Below, in pieces: positions 1 through 11,770 of a DNA stretch of 64,000 nt. Within the stretch, counting starts at the first letter, position 1. Each line of letters opens with the position of its first letter. The notes under the pieces were generated by a model. It was not told the origin of the DNA and searched no databases. It saw only the letters and a list, made by a program, of their open reading frames with translations. Source of the stretch: Flabesymbios commensalis (lineage: Eukaryota; Annelida; Polychaeta; Terebellida; Flabelligeridae); the NCBI GenBank assembly GCA_964017125.1, contig OZ024916.1, positions 1,216,107 through 1,280,106 of the forward strand, read 5' to 3'. Both the position numbers and the translations under genes were made by a program.

Positions 1-350
1 TTTTTTTTTTTGGCCATTATTGAACTTGTCCGAGAACTGGTCATTAGTAACACGCATAACAAATTTGAAAAGGATACGTCAAAAACTTTTCAAGTTATCG
101 CGCCCACAAGGTCAAATTATTGACGTAAAAGGTGAAAAATCGCAATAAGTCGGCCATTTTGAATTTTTTTTCAGCCATAATTGAACTTGTCCGAGAAGTG
201 GTCATTAGTAACATGCAAAACAAATTTGGGAAGGAAACATGGAAAACTTTTCAAGTTATCGCGCCCACAAGTAAATGTTAACGCCGACGCCGACGCCGAC
301 GACGCCGAACTTCAATTGCAATAGCCCACCTTTTTTAATTAAAATTAAAA
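1..350 (+). repeat. Family A element: 161-bp tandem core with 3' hairpin tail (cut by window edge)
   Basis: The sequence holds the end of a tandem array. The junction word GCGCCCACAAG recurs 161 bp apart (AAG at 108 and 269). The last unit runs into a short GCCGAC microsatellite and then a tail in which TAGCCCACC and GGCGGGCTA form a stem around an AT-rich loop. The same core and tail recur at 11771-12822, and the tail alone at 4231-4294. A tandem core plus terminal hairpin resembles non-autonomous Helitron-like (HINE/pearl) elements. That classification is an inference; no transposase is present. Confidence 0.75.
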
Positions 351-812
351 GGCGGGCTAAAAATCACTTGCACATCCCCAAGTTGCTAGGAATGGGATGT
401 TGAATTTAAAAAAAATTGATCAAAAACATTTACTGAGTTTTTACACCCCCCCAAAAAATTAAAGTTGATCTGTGGCGGCCATTTTGAATTTCAGTAAAAC
501 CTTGAAAAAGTCACCTGCACATCTCCATATCATGGGGAATGTGATAGTAAAATTTGAATAATTTCTGACTTTTAAGTTTTAGAGTTTTTGCACCCACAAA
601 AAATTTTAGAGTTGCCCTCTGGCAGCCATTTTGAATATCGGTAGCATCTCTAAAAATCACTTGCACATCCCCATGTTGCTGTCATGTTAAAATTTCAAAA
701 AGATTTGACCAGTAGTTTTTGAGTTTTTGCGCCCACAAGAAAACGTGACGCCGGACAGAATCCTGGCGCGACTAAAATCCCCCTTCCCCTACGGGCGGGG
801 GATAAAAAGGGT
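351..812 (+). repeat. Family B element: ~146-bp tandem core with a different 3' hairpin tail
   Basis: Three units are marked by TTGCACATCCCCA-like words about 146 bp apart (near 367, 513 and 660). Two of them carry GGC(G/A)GCCATTTTGAAT. The array ends with GCGCCCACAAG, then ACGCCGGAC, then a hairpin with ATCCCCC (777-783) pairing GGGGGAT (797-803), followed by AAAAAGG. The order of parts copies family A (core, CGCCCACAAG, ACGCCG-type stretch, GC hairpin, A-run) but the sequence is mostly different, so the two look like sister families. Confidence 0.65.
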
Positions 813-1089
813 TGATGATATGGGGATCAAAAATGTCACCAAAACAATTCCCCAGTGGTATGTGATGGCTATGTGAAGTATGAGGAAGCAGAAGTTGATA
901 GATTAGTAGCTATCTTGAAAACAAATAACAGCAACGGCAGACCGTGTGGAATAATACAGTAAGCAGCCCGACTCGGCAAGGACTGCTTAATTAGTCATGT
1001 TTACATTTTTCAGGGCTTAACCCTCTCAGAAACCGCAAATTGTATTTATTACATAGTAATGATCTAGCTATCTGGTTTGGCTTTCTAGA
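813..1089. other. Unassigned spacer
   Basis: AT-rich sequence between repeats. I see no reading frame, RNA gene or recognisable repeat boundary. Confidence 0.5.
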
Positions 1090-1293
1090 TACTGTAGATA
1101 TGGTAATTTTCGCGTGTTTAAATTTTCGCGAATTTCTTATTATGGGACTTTTCACGAAGTTTAAAATTCGTGAATTTTTATTTTTCCTTTAGTAGCGTAA
1201 TTATAATAATAATTTTTGCAAGATTCTTGAATTCGCGAATTTGTCCTCCTCGCGAAATTTAAAACCTCGCGAATATTACCAGATCTACTGTAT
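1090..1293. mobile_element. MITE-like palindromic element rich in CGCGAA
   Basis: The two ends are inverted copies: ACTGTAGATATGGTAATT at the left and, reading inward on the other strand from the right, ACAGTAGATCTGGTAATA. Both are followed by TTCGCG and then a TTTAAA(T)TTTCGCG stretch. Several CGCGAA/TTCGCG words fill the interior. Length is about 200 bp with no coding capacity. This is a short non-autonomous inverted-repeat element; the superfamily is not assigned. Confidence 0.7.
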
Positions 1294-1628
1294 TACACAT
1301 ATTATAGTAAATAATGGCCGCATACATTTTTTCAGGCCATGTCCCTTTTTGAAACCGCAAACTTTGTTTTAAAGTATTGGTCTAGCTGTCTGGTACGGTT
1401 TGCCAGATATCAGGCATATTTAAGTTGATTATGGCTGATGGTCGGACATTTTTAAAGTAGTACAAATTTCATAAACCCCGAAAGGAACATACACACCCCC
1501 TATAAAGGGATGTGTGTGTGCAATAGGAAATAAATACGACCATGGATCTACTCAGGAAACGAAATGTGGCCAGAAAGCAGGCGTATTAAAGCTAACTATG
1601 GGTAATGGTTGGCCATTTAACAGGGCTT

Positions 1629-1775
1629 ACAGTGCGGGGACTTAAGACATCAGAATCTGACGTCTACACGAGGACGTAAAGTCAGATTCTGACGTCTAAA
1701 GTCGATCCCCGCACTGTAAAAGTAAAAATATTGATAACGATCGTAGACCCATAACATAGGTATTCAACTAGTAAT
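1629..1775 (+). mobile_element. Palindromic element, CAGAATCTGACGTC family, copy 1
   Basis: ACAGTGCGGGGA (1629-1640) and TCCCCGCACTGT (to 1717) bound an 89-bp imperfect palindrome. Its arms carry CAGAATCTGACGTCT and its complement, so CRE-like TGACGTC lies in both arms. It is followed by a tail containing ACATAGGTATTCAA that is also found beside copies 2 (inverted) and 3. Other copies are at 32318-32451, 33160-33300 and 44538-44594. Confidence 0.75.
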
Positions 1776-1929
1776 AAGTAAGTGTTTACCATGTAAAACA
1801 CCCAAGAAGGCTCCCCCTCGCACTTTTCAAATAAAAGTTATACATTAAATAGAATTTTACAAGATGATCAATTTGTACATGTAAATTTTATCAAGTAATA
1901 TTATGAGGCAGAGGCTAGCAGCTTTAGGC

Positions 1930-3135
1930 TGACTTGGTGCTATTTTGACCACAAAAAATTAAAGATGGCCGCCAAGACCCGGATATTTTCAGAACTTTCT
2001 GCAAAATTGATGCAGTCTATGAATTAATACTAGCATGCAGTACGTTGAATATCGAGTGTATCGGATAAGCGGCTTTGAAGTTATCAGGGTGACAAAGTTC
2101 TAATTTGACGAAATAAGAATAAAGATGGCCGCCATGATCCAGATATTTTCCCGGAATTTTTGAAAAATTGATGCAGTCTATGCAGTATGTTGAATATATT
2201 GAGTATATCGGATAAGCGGCTTTGAAGTCATCAGGGTGAGAAGGTCATAATTTGACGAAAAAAGATTAAAGATGGCTGCCATGACCCGGATATACTTCCA
2301 AACTCTCTGAAAAATTGATGCTGGCTAGAAATTAATACTACTATGCAGTGTTGTTAATATTGAGTATATCAAATAAGCGGCTTTGAAGTTATCAGGGTGA
2401 CAAGGTCCTAATTTGACGAAAAAAGATTAAAGATGGCCGCCATGACCCGAATATTTTCCCAAACTTTCTGAAAAATTGATGCAGGCTAGGAATTAATACT
2501 AGCATGCAGTACCTTTAATATTGAGTGAATCGGATAAGCGGCTTTGAAGTTATCAGGGTGACAAGGTCCTAATTTGACGAAAAAAGATTAAAGATGGCCG
2601 CCATGACCCGGATATTTTCCCAAACTTTCTGAAAAATTGATGCAGCCTAGGAATTATTACTAGCATGCAGTACCTTTAATATTGAGTGAATCGGATAAGC
2701 GGCTTTTGAAGTTATCAGGGTGACAAGGTTCTAATTTGACGAAAAAAGATGGCCACCATGACCCAGATATTTTACGAGCTTTCTGAAAAATTGATGCAGT
2801 CTAGGAATTAATACTACTATGCAGTAGCTGAATAATGAGTATATCAGATAAACAGCTTTGAAGTTATCAGGGTGACAAGGTCCTAATTTGACGAAAAAAG
2901 ATTAAAGATGGCCGCCATGACTCGGATATTTTTCCGAACTTTCTGAAAAATTGATGCAGGCTAGGAATCAATACTACTATGCAGAATTTTGAATATTGAG
3001 TATATCGGATAAGCGGCTTTGAAGTTATCAGGGTGACAAGGTCCTAATTTGACGAAAAAAGAATAAAGATGGCTGCCATGACCCGAATATTTGACAGAAC
3101 TTCCTAAAAAATTGATGCAGCCTAGGAATTAATAC
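1930..3135. repeat. Tandem array, ~160-bp unit, 8 copies
   Basis: The word AAAGATGGCCGCCATGACCC or close variants starts near 1961, 2121, 2268, 2429, 2590, 2745, 2904 and 3065. Spacings are 147-161, mostly 159-161. Other conserved unit parts are CTGAAAAATTGATGCAG, CGGATAAGCGGCTTTGAAG and TATCAGGGTGACAAGG. ATGGC-C-GCCAT is a small palindrome containing two overlapping YY1-like half sites. The unit has no significant similarity by eye to family A beyond that word. Confidence 0.9.
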
Positions 3136-3473
3136 TTGTATCAAGTTAGTAGGGGAGCCACGGCACTTTTAATCAACCGAACAAGTGGCAAAGGTCTGAT
3201 AGTTGATTCCACCTCAGCAAATGGTCCTCTATTCAGAAACCTATTTCTTACAAGTACCGGTTGGTGCGAAAAGTATGTTTTACACTTTTTTGCATGTTTG
3301 TGGTGGTGTGCTTATCCAGCTTTATTATAGAATAAATACATGATGCCAGGGTGTTTATATTGGTCTATAGCAGAACCACACCTGTCTAGTATACAAAATG
3401 GGTCAAAGAAGTAATTTTTATTGCAGTATTAGAAAAAATATAATTTCCCTGATATCAAAAAATGACCGATTTT
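3136..3473. other. Unassigned spacer
   Basis: A 64-codon open frame begins here, but it has no recognisable domain and no splice context that convinces me. No other feature seen. Confidence 0.45.
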
Positions 3474-3932
3474 GTCACGTACGTCCCCCTATCTTCAGAT
3501 CATCAGTATTTTAACAAGAATTACTTATATTTTATATCACCTATATTTTATGTAACGTACGTCCCCCTAAGTGTCACTTACGCCCCCCCCCCCCCCCCCT
3601 AGTATGACGACATCGTATTACAACTAAATTATATACATTTATAAATATAATTCATTTATTTTTTATTGTTGTCATATATCCTACAATATAAACTAATGTG
3701 TATGCTTAAAAATAGATTTTAACTCTATATTAAAAGTTTCAATGTGTAGGCCCCCCTCCCCACCATAAACTAATTAGCATTCCTAAAAATGTAATACTTG
3801 AACTGTACTTGAACCTATGCACACATAATTAAAGACGTAGACACTTAGGCCTTTCACTATGTTAATAAAAGAAATATTTACTTTCATTTTAATCAAGTCT
3901 AATAGTGCCAGCATCAGGGGGACGTACGTGAC
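3474..3932. mobile_element. Inverted-repeat element with private word GTCACGTACGTCCCCCT
   Basis: GTCACGTACGTCCCCCT lies at 3474-3490. A near copy, GTAACGTACGTCCCCCT, is at 3552-3568. A degenerate one, GTCACTTACGCCCCC, leads into an 18-nt C-run at about 3582-3599. The exact inverted copy is at 3916-3932. The outermost copies face each other and define a 459-bp unit. No coding sequence lies inside. It is probably a non-autonomous DNA element with repeated end words; the family is unknown. Confidence 0.6.
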
Positions 3933-4230
3933 ATGTGACACACTGATATAGGTGCATATTTATACACAATCTTATGGATTTGCGGTGCTTGTATGCACTG
4001 TGGCAAAGGCTTCATATATATTTGGAATAATCATAGACTCATCGAAGAAATATTTGGCCTATTGGCAATTATATTATTTTTGTTCACTGCACTTTGTGGA
4101 ATAAGAACAGCATTTATATTTAGACCAGCGATATAATGATTTGTATTGCCAGTTATTCAAAATTACGAAAATAACAACAAAATAAATATAAATAACAAAG
4201 ACGGGACGCCAGTTAAAAAGCAGTAAATCT

Positions 4231-4294
4231 TTTCCGACGCCGCCAAACTTTAATTGCAATAGCCCACCTTTTTTAATTAAAAGCGGGCTAAAAA
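4231..4294 (+). repeat. Solitary family A tail (hairpin without tandem core)
   Basis: CGACGCCGCCAAACTTTAAT, then AATAGCCCACC, an AT-rich loop and AAGCGGGCTAAAAA. This matches the 3' tail at 290-360 and 12745-12822 without the 161-bp units upstream, so the tail can occur by itself. The following stretch to about 4640 holds nothing I recognise. Confidence 0.65.
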
Positions 4295-4639
4295 TATAAC
4301 TACTTAGCTGCATACAAATCTCAAAGCTAGGCAATTTTAAGGTTTAAGTGCCACAGAATTTTGAATTTTCAATTTTTACCATTTTTTCAATAATTTTTCT
4401 TCTTTAATTTAATGTCAGTTCAATGAGCCATGCCGACGTGAAAAATGTAAAAATTACAAAAAATGTTTTGAGCTCAACTAAATTTGATCAAATACCTGCC
4501 ATAGACAGTGGTTAGTTACCATTGTGATTTTATGAGATTTTTTTTTTGTAAAAGTTTCATAATTGGTGGAATTGCCCATATTGAAAAAATTATGACTAAA
4601 TATAGCCCATAACTGTCTGAAGTGTACGTCCGAAACCGT

Positions 4640-5160
4640 GGAATTGCCCATATGCAAATTAGCTGATTTTCGAACTTAAGCAGGATAATCCATCAGAGGG
4701 TGGTCAGGAAAAAATTCACGAAGATCAAAAGAATATTGACGATTGGTGAGCATTTACTTTATCTTGGATATGCAAATTAGCCCATGGCGGCCATCTTGGA
4801 TATGCAAATTAGCTGATATTCAAACTTAACCAGGATAATTTATCAGAGGGTGTTCAAAAAAAAATTGCGAAGATTGAATGAATATTGACGACTGGAGAGC
4901 GTTTACATCGATCTTGAATATGCAAAGCCATCTTGGATATGCAAATTAGCAGGTTTTCGAACTAAAGCAGGATAATCCATCTGAGTGTTCAGAAAAATAT
5001 TTTCAAAGATTGGATGGAAATTGGCGACTGGAGAGCGTTCACGTTGATCTTGAATATGCAAATTGGTCCATGGCTGGGATCTTTGATATGCAAAATAGCT
5101 GATTTTCGAACTTAAGATCGGATGAATATTGGCGACTGAAGAGCGTTTACGTCGCCAAAT
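4640..5160. repeat. Degenerate tandem repeat carrying octamer ATGCAAAT
   Basis: Units of roughly 130-150 bp contain TATGCAAATTAGC, TGATTTTCGAACTTAAGC, CAGGATAATCCATC and GATTGGATGAATATTGGCGACT. ATGCAAAT or a one-base variant occurs at about 4651, 4769, 4801, 4938, 5055 and 5091. One unit also includes GGCGGCCATCTTGG (4786-4799). ATGCAAAT is the classical POU-domain octamer. That is a match by sequence only; function is not implied. Confidence 0.7.
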
Positions 5161-5828
5161 TCAGGGGCCGCGCTGACTGCTCGCCAATGCGCCAATGGTG
5201 ATTAAACATACTTTTTGGCGATCAATACTTCTGTATGGCGAATAATTTAGCGTGAAAATTTTATAGCTCTATCTGTTTTAGATCAAAAGTTATAGGCCCT
5301 GAAACATGGACCCAAAATTGATGTGCAAAAATTCACGCGGGAATTCAAGCACCCCCCACCACAATAAAAGAGCCATATCTTAAAAACTATTGTCTTGTTT
5401 GAGCTGAAATTTTGCAGTTTCATATTACATTATAGTTAATTTGATAATAAAAAATTATGAGGTGGTCACCCGGGAACTTTTCTGAAAACTGGTTGATTTG
5501 ACATGGAATGACCCATAGGATAAACCAAGTGATCCAATCTGGTATAAATGAATTTATTCTAATGATTTTAAATCACATAACTCACTCTGAGTTGGCATAT
5601 TAAAATTGTGTTCTAAGCTACCGCACGAAGCCGGAGTAACCCAATATCAACGAGCTGAAAAGATTATAACAATTGTGCCAGGTCAGCTCATTAAAATTGG
5701 TTTAAACATATTTATCTAACGAGGATTACAACATAGTATTAAACTAATGAAAATGCTCTTAAAATTAATGCAGCAATTTTGCCTCAAAAAAATTGAGCTA
5801 CCATGGCGGAACTGGGTTTAATACAGTG
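5161..5828. other. Unassigned spacer
   Basis: AT-rich, no convincing frame or repeat boundary. Confidence 0.4.
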
Positions 5829-5983
5829 TATAAGCATCCCGATAGTATCGGGGATGCTTAATAACAACAATAGACAGCACTAAAACAATAAGTCTCCGCC
5901 CCATAGTTGGTGGAGACTAAATAACAACAATAGACAGCACAAAGACAATAAGTCTCCACCACATGGTGGGTGGAGACTTAATA
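5829..5983. repeat. Three hairpins in a 60-bp tandem repeat
   Basis: A unit of exactly 60 bp is repeated three times. Its linker AATAACAACAATAGACAGCA is conserved, and each unit has a stem-loop at the same place. Unit 1 pairs TAAGCATCCC with GGGATGCTTA. Unit 2 pairs AGTCTCC with GGAGACT. Unit 3 pairs TAAGTCTCCACC with GGTGGAGACTTA. The stem sequence differs between unit 1 and units 2-3 on both arms, yet base pairing is kept. Confidence 0.8.
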
Positions 5984-5989
5984 AATACG

Positions 5990-6859
5990 GTACCTTTTAT
6001 TCTCGTTGCAGTTACAGCATATCTCAGCACATTAGCAATGTATGTGCCCACTTCGAATTCTGCAACAAAAACAGTTCTGAGCTCAATCCTTTAACAGAAA
6101 GTTCACTTGATTCCTTTTCATGAAAAGCAAACAATTATCATGGTTTTAAGATATCAGACAGAAAACTATATCAGAGGACTTGCAGCAAACACATTGGAAG
6201 CCAGACCCTGGTGGAGTTGAAAATGAATGAAACTTTTATGATAGCTCCTATTGATAATGTAGCCACATTTTAAATAATTTGGGGTAAAAGCTGTGAAGGG
6301 CTCATTTTCACGAACATGAAGTTCAATAAAGCCGGACTTTTTCATCATATGTTTTACAGGTGGAAATTGCCAGGATGCAATGTCGGGATTCAGAATAAAA
6401 ATAAAATTCAGATATATCTTTAAAATATTGATTGACAGCACGCCCCGCGGACTGTGAAAGGCATAACTCTTCAGAGGGGGTGGATCAGACAAAATTAAGA
6501 GCGGTTTCTGGTAATGACCTCAGCATCTGGTAGGCACGCATCTGGCAGGCTTTATAGTTCACAGATAGTTGTGTGGGTCAGTTCTCAGGACTGCAAAACA
6601 GGGTGAAATCAGAGAGTTTTTCACAAGAAAAAAAATTGCTATGTGGAATAACACATTGGGGTATTGAAAATCGGCATCGGCGGGAATAAAAATTGTAAAA
6701 TGACAATTTTATTTTGGTTAAATCAATGTTGGCGGACCCGTAAAACATATAAGAACAAGGCCCGACGGCAACGGAAACAGGCCTCAGCCTGTAATCATAG
6801 TTTAAAAGTGGAAATCACTTGAAGAAATGACCGCAAGTCTGCCATTTAAAATGTAATCA
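5990..6859. other. Unassigned spacer
   Basis: A 108-codon open frame lies on the - strand (6166-6492) but its composition is unremarkable and no domain is recognisable, so I do not call it. Nothing else seen. Confidence 0.4.
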
Positions 6860-6860
6860 C

Positions 6861-7032
6861 CGTATTTATTCTAATAAACGCCCAAATTCCAATAAACGCC
6901 GCCCCCCCCTGAATTGAAAATAAATCCCACGCTCATGTACACTATATGATCATTAAAAAACTACTCTAATAAGCGCCCATCCCCTCTGTAATCTCAGGGG
7001 TATTCTAATTAACTATTAGAATAAATACGGTT
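6861..7032. mobile_element. MITE-like element with ACCGTATTTATTCTAATA termini
   Basis: ACCGTATTTATTCTAATA at the left end is inverted at the right end as TATTAGAATAAATACGGT. The total is about 172 bp with a C-run and AAACGCCC words inside. It has the form of a small non-autonomous DNA element. Confidence 0.7.
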
Positions 7033-7680
7033 GAAATTTTTCAGGGCATAACCCTACCAGAAACCACACATTTTGTTCAACAGTAATGGTCTAACTATCT
7101 TGCACATTTTTTCCAGATATCATTCACTCATATTATAGTCAATAATGACTGCAATACGACATTTGTAATTTTATGGAGTTATGCTATTTTGACCTTTATT
7201 CACCTGCATAAAAAATCACAAATGATTCGAACTGGGGTTCTTGAGATATTACATTCCCATTCAAAACAAATCAGTCAATAGACCAATTAATAGGAGTCAA
7301 TCAAGCAGAGCGATAATCAAATCAGAAAAATTCACCATGCTTAGCCTATGCGAAGAAAACATACCCAATACAGGCAAAATATTACTCAGCAAGTTGAAAA
7401 ATCTGATTAATAACCGATGTGGTTCTTGAATAAGACCGCACACTATTCTGAGTGAGCGGCGGCTGATATCTAATGAACACATATATATGCAGCCCCTTGC
7501 CAGAGAAAGCATAACCATTCTGGAGCCAATCAAGCGGGATGATTTAACCTTATCACTATATATCCCAAATATTATGGTGTTGTGAATTATGATTGAATAA
7601 GAGCGTAAATCATATGTGCCGCTGGGTGACGGATCAAGTAAATAAAAAAATGCCACATCCGCATAGTACTTACCGCGACC
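7033..7680. other. Unassigned spacer
   Basis: A 176-codon - strand open frame (7297-7827) overlaps this stretch. It is discussed among the rejected items. No other feature seen. Confidence 0.4.
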
Positions 7681-7790
7681 AGGCCTCGTCAAATTGAGTG
7701 CCCGGGAGCCCGGGGCTACCAGTTGAGCTGGGGGGGCTACCATAACGGCAACAGCCAGAGCCCGGGGGGGGGGGCTACCACTTCCAGTAG
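7680..7790. repeat. GGGCTACC-word repeat, copy 1
   Basis: GGGGCTACC occurs three times (about 7712, 7734 and 7771), next to a 13-nt G-run. The flank on the - strand reads AATTTGACGAGGCCTGG. That flank and the GGGCTACC words recur at 8935-9025, so this is a dispersed repeat rather than unique sequence. Confidence 0.5.
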
Positions 7791-7829
7791 CAATGCCAGC
7801 GTAATTACGATGTTGTGCGCCGTGCATCC

Positions 7830-8930
7830 GTTTATATAAGGAAACAACACTTTGCTATTGGTTTGCTATTAGCGTTTTTTTCTTGTCGGATGTTTCTGAA
7901 AATTATGTGGTATATTCTAATGACTGTATTGTTTCACTTGCTCTAGTTTAAATCGATCTATCTCTGTCAGAACGTTCATATTTGTACACGATTTGACCAT
8001 TGTTTATGTTGAGATTCCGTGAATTCCGAGTTCCGCCATCTTGTTTTTCACAGAAATGTCACAAAACTAGCACAACGCCACATTCCGGCGCGTCATACAC
8101 GCACGTGTTGATCAGCAGAGAGCTGATCGCTTTTCCTTATACATGTTATATGACGACGAAGTGTCTTTTCATACGGGACTGTACTTATTCTTAATCGTAG
8201 GCTACGTTGCCCTCATTTTTGTATTACCAGGTGATGTGTAGGCCTACATAAAACTGCTTAGCGCTACAGTAATCAGTATGCAAAACCATATCAACTCTGC
8301 AACGTACACTGGAGTACAACGCAGTATACATGTACCCATGTTCAGCTTTGCTTGTAAACACATTGTCCCACGCGGACGTGGTTATTCAGAGACTGTCACT
8401 TAATAGGCCTACTGGTTAGGCCCTACTACATATGCCTACCAGTAGGCTGAGTAGTAGTTTAATTGTGGGTTTTCCTGGCTGTCACCTCTCTCAACAAAAT
8501 TGAAGTTTGAACAACATATTTATATGCTGGCAGTGGCGAGTCAATTAACATGATTAACTTTCATATATTTTTTTAAGACAACCCACACACAATATGTAGA
8601 ATAATCATGTGATCATGGTGATAACAAGACATTTTTATTGAATTACGAGGAACAAAATTCTAAATGGACATGCTTATAAATCTAAGTAATTAAATGCTTT
8701 GATAAAATAAGGCTAGTCTATTATACAATATAGCTATAGGCACTAAATAATTATACAAATTAGATATAATACAAATAGGCCAACTGTAGGCCTTAGAATA
8801 GATAATCATACGATATTAGACTCTTAGTCTACTAATCATGATACTTGAAATCCACCAGACCCCAACCAATCATGAGAGAGGGTGCCTCATACCCTCCACT
8901 TTAATATCCGACTACGAGAGCAACACTTTT
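7830..8930. other. Unassigned stretch with a CCGCCATCTTG word
   Basis: One YY1-like CCGCCATCTTG lies near 8033. An inverted pair GCCTACTGGT / ACCAGTAGGC lies near 8407-8447. No gene or named repeat recognised. Confidence 0.4.
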
Positions 8931-8934
8931 ATCT

Positions 8935-9025
8935 GGGCTACCGATATGCATTCGGGGCTACCAAACTTTTAATGTTGGTAGCCCAGCGGGCTACCAACCA
9001 TTCTAGAAATTTGACGAGCCCTGGC
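8935..9025. repeat. GGGCTACC-word repeat, copy 2
   Basis: Contains GGGCTACC three times and its complement GGTAGCCC once, followed by AAATTTGACGAGCCCTGG. The last word matches the - strand at copy 1. Confidence 0.5.
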
Positions 9026-9309
9026 GACATTATATTTTTCACCATGCCTTTGGCTGCACTGCCCCCAACACGACCACACTTGGCTATCTGAAATATTAGT
9101 TACAGAGCAAGTATTGTACAAATAAATACTGTAAACATTATGGTTCACAATCATGGAATGACAGATTCTAACTCAGATCAATGTAATTTTGAACCAGTCG
9201 ACATAATAGTTTACAGCATGAACACACACGTCAAATCTCTCGGTCTGTATGGTCGAACTTATCCGAACTATTAGTGAAATACACAAATGCAGCGTTCGAA
9301 ATAAGGCCT

Positions 9310-9465
9310 TTTTGGTTGTCCAAGACAACCAAAACCCATCATGGACAATCAATAGCTACCAGGGGGTTGTCCGGGTGGACAATCAGCTTCTAGAAAGTTT
9401 TTTTCAAATTATATCAAATCAAGGACATACAATGTCGGTGATTGTCCGGGTTGACAATGACTTGT
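9310..9465. repeat. TTGTCC/GGACAA palindromic word cluster
   Basis: GGTTGTCCAAGACAACC, GGTTGTCCGGGTGGACAATC and GATTGTCCGGGTTGACAATG lie within 150 bp, each a near palindrome with a short centre. No coding context. Confidence 0.5.
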
Positions 9466-9499
9466 TTACAATGTCAAGTTTTAATTTATCAAGCATGTG

Positions 9500-10195
9500 A
9501 CCATGCACCATTTCAATAGGCTTAAAAGTTTAGGCCCACTTGACTGACAATTTAGCTTTCCAGTGGGTCTAAAACTTGAGGCCCATTTATAGCGTGATAA
9601 TCATTTTTCACGCATGTTTTAATTGGCTTAGGCCCACGTCTCTGACAACGCATGAATTTGAGTGGGCTTAAAAGTTTAGGCCCACCTGACTGACAATTTA
9701 CCTTTCTCATGTTTGTAGTGGGCCTAAAAATTTAGGCCCATTTAGAGCGTAATCAGCTTGTAATGTTATCCCCCCAAAACGTCTTCACGCCCCTTTTCTG
9801 GGGGGGGGGGGGGGGTACTTCCCCCAAGGCATCGTTCTGTTCAAATTACTATTTTATTATATATGCTAATTATAGTCGATAGAAAAGTTATTTATAAATA
9901 TACTACCCCTGGTTTAGGCCCATTTGAACGGTCATCTACCACTGAATTGGGCACAAACCGGGTTTATATGGCCTAAGCCGGGAGTAGGCCTATATATATA
10001 ATCCTGGTTTAGGCCCACTTCAATGGTGAATGTCCATTTAAATGGGCTTAAAACAGGAGAAGTATATAAACAGGATAAAGATGATATTAAAGTGGGCATA
10101 AACCAGGAGTAGATATACTACTGGTTTAGGCCCAATTCAATGGTAAATGTCCATTCAAATGGGACTAAACCATAAAAATTGTGGGCTTAAACCAG
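9500..10195. repeat. GTTTAGGCCCA / TGGGCTTAAAC inverted-word array
   Basis: The word TTTAGGCCCA and its complement recur at least twelve times in both orientations. In the first half a 146-bp period is visible (TGACTGACAATTTA at 9541 and 9687). In the second half CCTGGTTTAGGCCCA and GGGCTTAAACCAG flank CAATGGT(G/A)AATGTCCATT in a roughly 125-bp unit. A long G-run (about 9799-9815) separates the halves. No coding sequence. Confidence 0.7.
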
Positions 10196-11770
10196 CTAGG
10201 ATAATGCTTACATGTTCTTGCTCAATGACAATAATTTACTGAATATTGGCAATTTTATGCACTGATATTAATAGACTATGGCCTGTCCAAGGGTGATGGA
10301 TGTAAGGATGACAGGCCATTTTTTATTTATTTCAGCGCTAGAGACCTGAAATTTTGTTTACATAAGGTCCATTATATTCATGACTGAATAAAAAAAAAGT
10401 ATACAAAAAATCCAATTATTGACAAAGTTATGATACATTTTGTATAGCAACCGTCTCAATTTCAAAAATAAAAAAACAAACAGAAAAGACGCCAAAAATG
10501 GCAGATGAAATTTAATATTTTAATATTTCGAACAGTCGAATTTTTTATATTTTTTTACCACATGCTCAGCTGTGCATACTAATTATGATTATCTAAACAA
10601 ATTGAGGAAAAAAATATGGGCGGACATTATTCTGCCATTGGATCAATGCCTTGTGTTAGCTGAGATACAAAGCCCCCATAACCAGCCGCAGATCTAGATG
10701 GTGGATACTGGGTCAAATCGGTTACAGTAAAGTCTGATGTTTTTAAATATTATTTTATTTTACCGCATAGCGCGATGTATATCACTGTATGTGATGATTT
10801 ACGATAAAATAAAATAAAGTCTGATATTGTCTAGTAGCCTTTTGACTATATTTTGGAATGTCCATGAGATACCTAATAAAAAAATGCAAATGTTCTTCAA
10901 GAAAATCACGAAAATCCAAAGAGCGAAAACGATGATTTACATCACTGAATTTGATGTCAATTCCGAGTACAATTTCTAACGGTCTGGAAAGAGTGTCTTA
11001 ATGGCGGGCCAAAGGCTCTGATGCTGGCCCACACTTAAAAGCACCATACTGAAATAGAGTTCTACTTTTCAAGTGAGTGACATTCTCCATACCAGTACCG
11101 ATATTAAACATGACATTACATGCAGATATCCATATCACACAAAGTAATAACTTCTATATATGTCTAGCTGATATGAGACAATACACGTTGTACTGTGATG
11201 AATCTATGATTACTTAAAAAATAACAATAACTTTAAAAGTCTTCCTCTCTTTTTTCTATGATGACCGTTATCTGCCACTTGGTACTTTTAATGTCCTGAT
11301 TATATAGACAGTATGTCTTACTCCGCTGCTATCAGGTTTGTTTTGGTGGGGCAACAATATTAAAAAACAACAAACTTAAATCCTTAATAACTCAGTAACC
11401 AGGGCTAACAGTAACGGTTGCCCAATTGCCCGGGGCAACCAATTTTGGGTGGGGGCAAGTAAAAAATTTCAGACAGTGGCCCCCTGGGCAATAGCTTCAA
11501 TTTTCACCATTTTAAATTTGAGCGACTGTCACAACAGACAAAGCATGTCAGTGGCGAGTCGGCAAGTGATAAATTGAGGGGGCAAGTACCCCAAAACCGG
11601 GGCAGTAAAATAAACAAGAGCACACTCGATAATAGCCCGCCGCCGAATTATGATAAAGAAAGTAAAGACGAATGTCATCACGTAAATAACAACCCAAGAT
11701 ATAAATGGTATGTTAAATAAGATAGATACATGTATAATATGATATACTATATAATACTTGCATAGACTAC
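10196..11770. other. Unassigned stretch with small hairpins
   Basis: ATGGCCTGTC and GACAGGCCAT (about 10279-10320) form a 10-bp stem followed by a T-run. An ATTTTATTTTA / TAAAATAAAAT inverted pair lies near 10750-10815. Near 11410-11610 GGGGCAA-type words recur in a pattern like the GGGCTACC repeat. No gene recognised. Confidence 0.4.

Noticed and set aside
7297-7827. 176-codon - strand frame with an internal GCG-GTAAGTAC perfect splice donor near 7672
   Set aside because: The donor is good, but the frame runs through a GGGCTACC dispersed repeat and a G-run, has no recognisable domain and no matching downstream exon. Kept as a possibility only.
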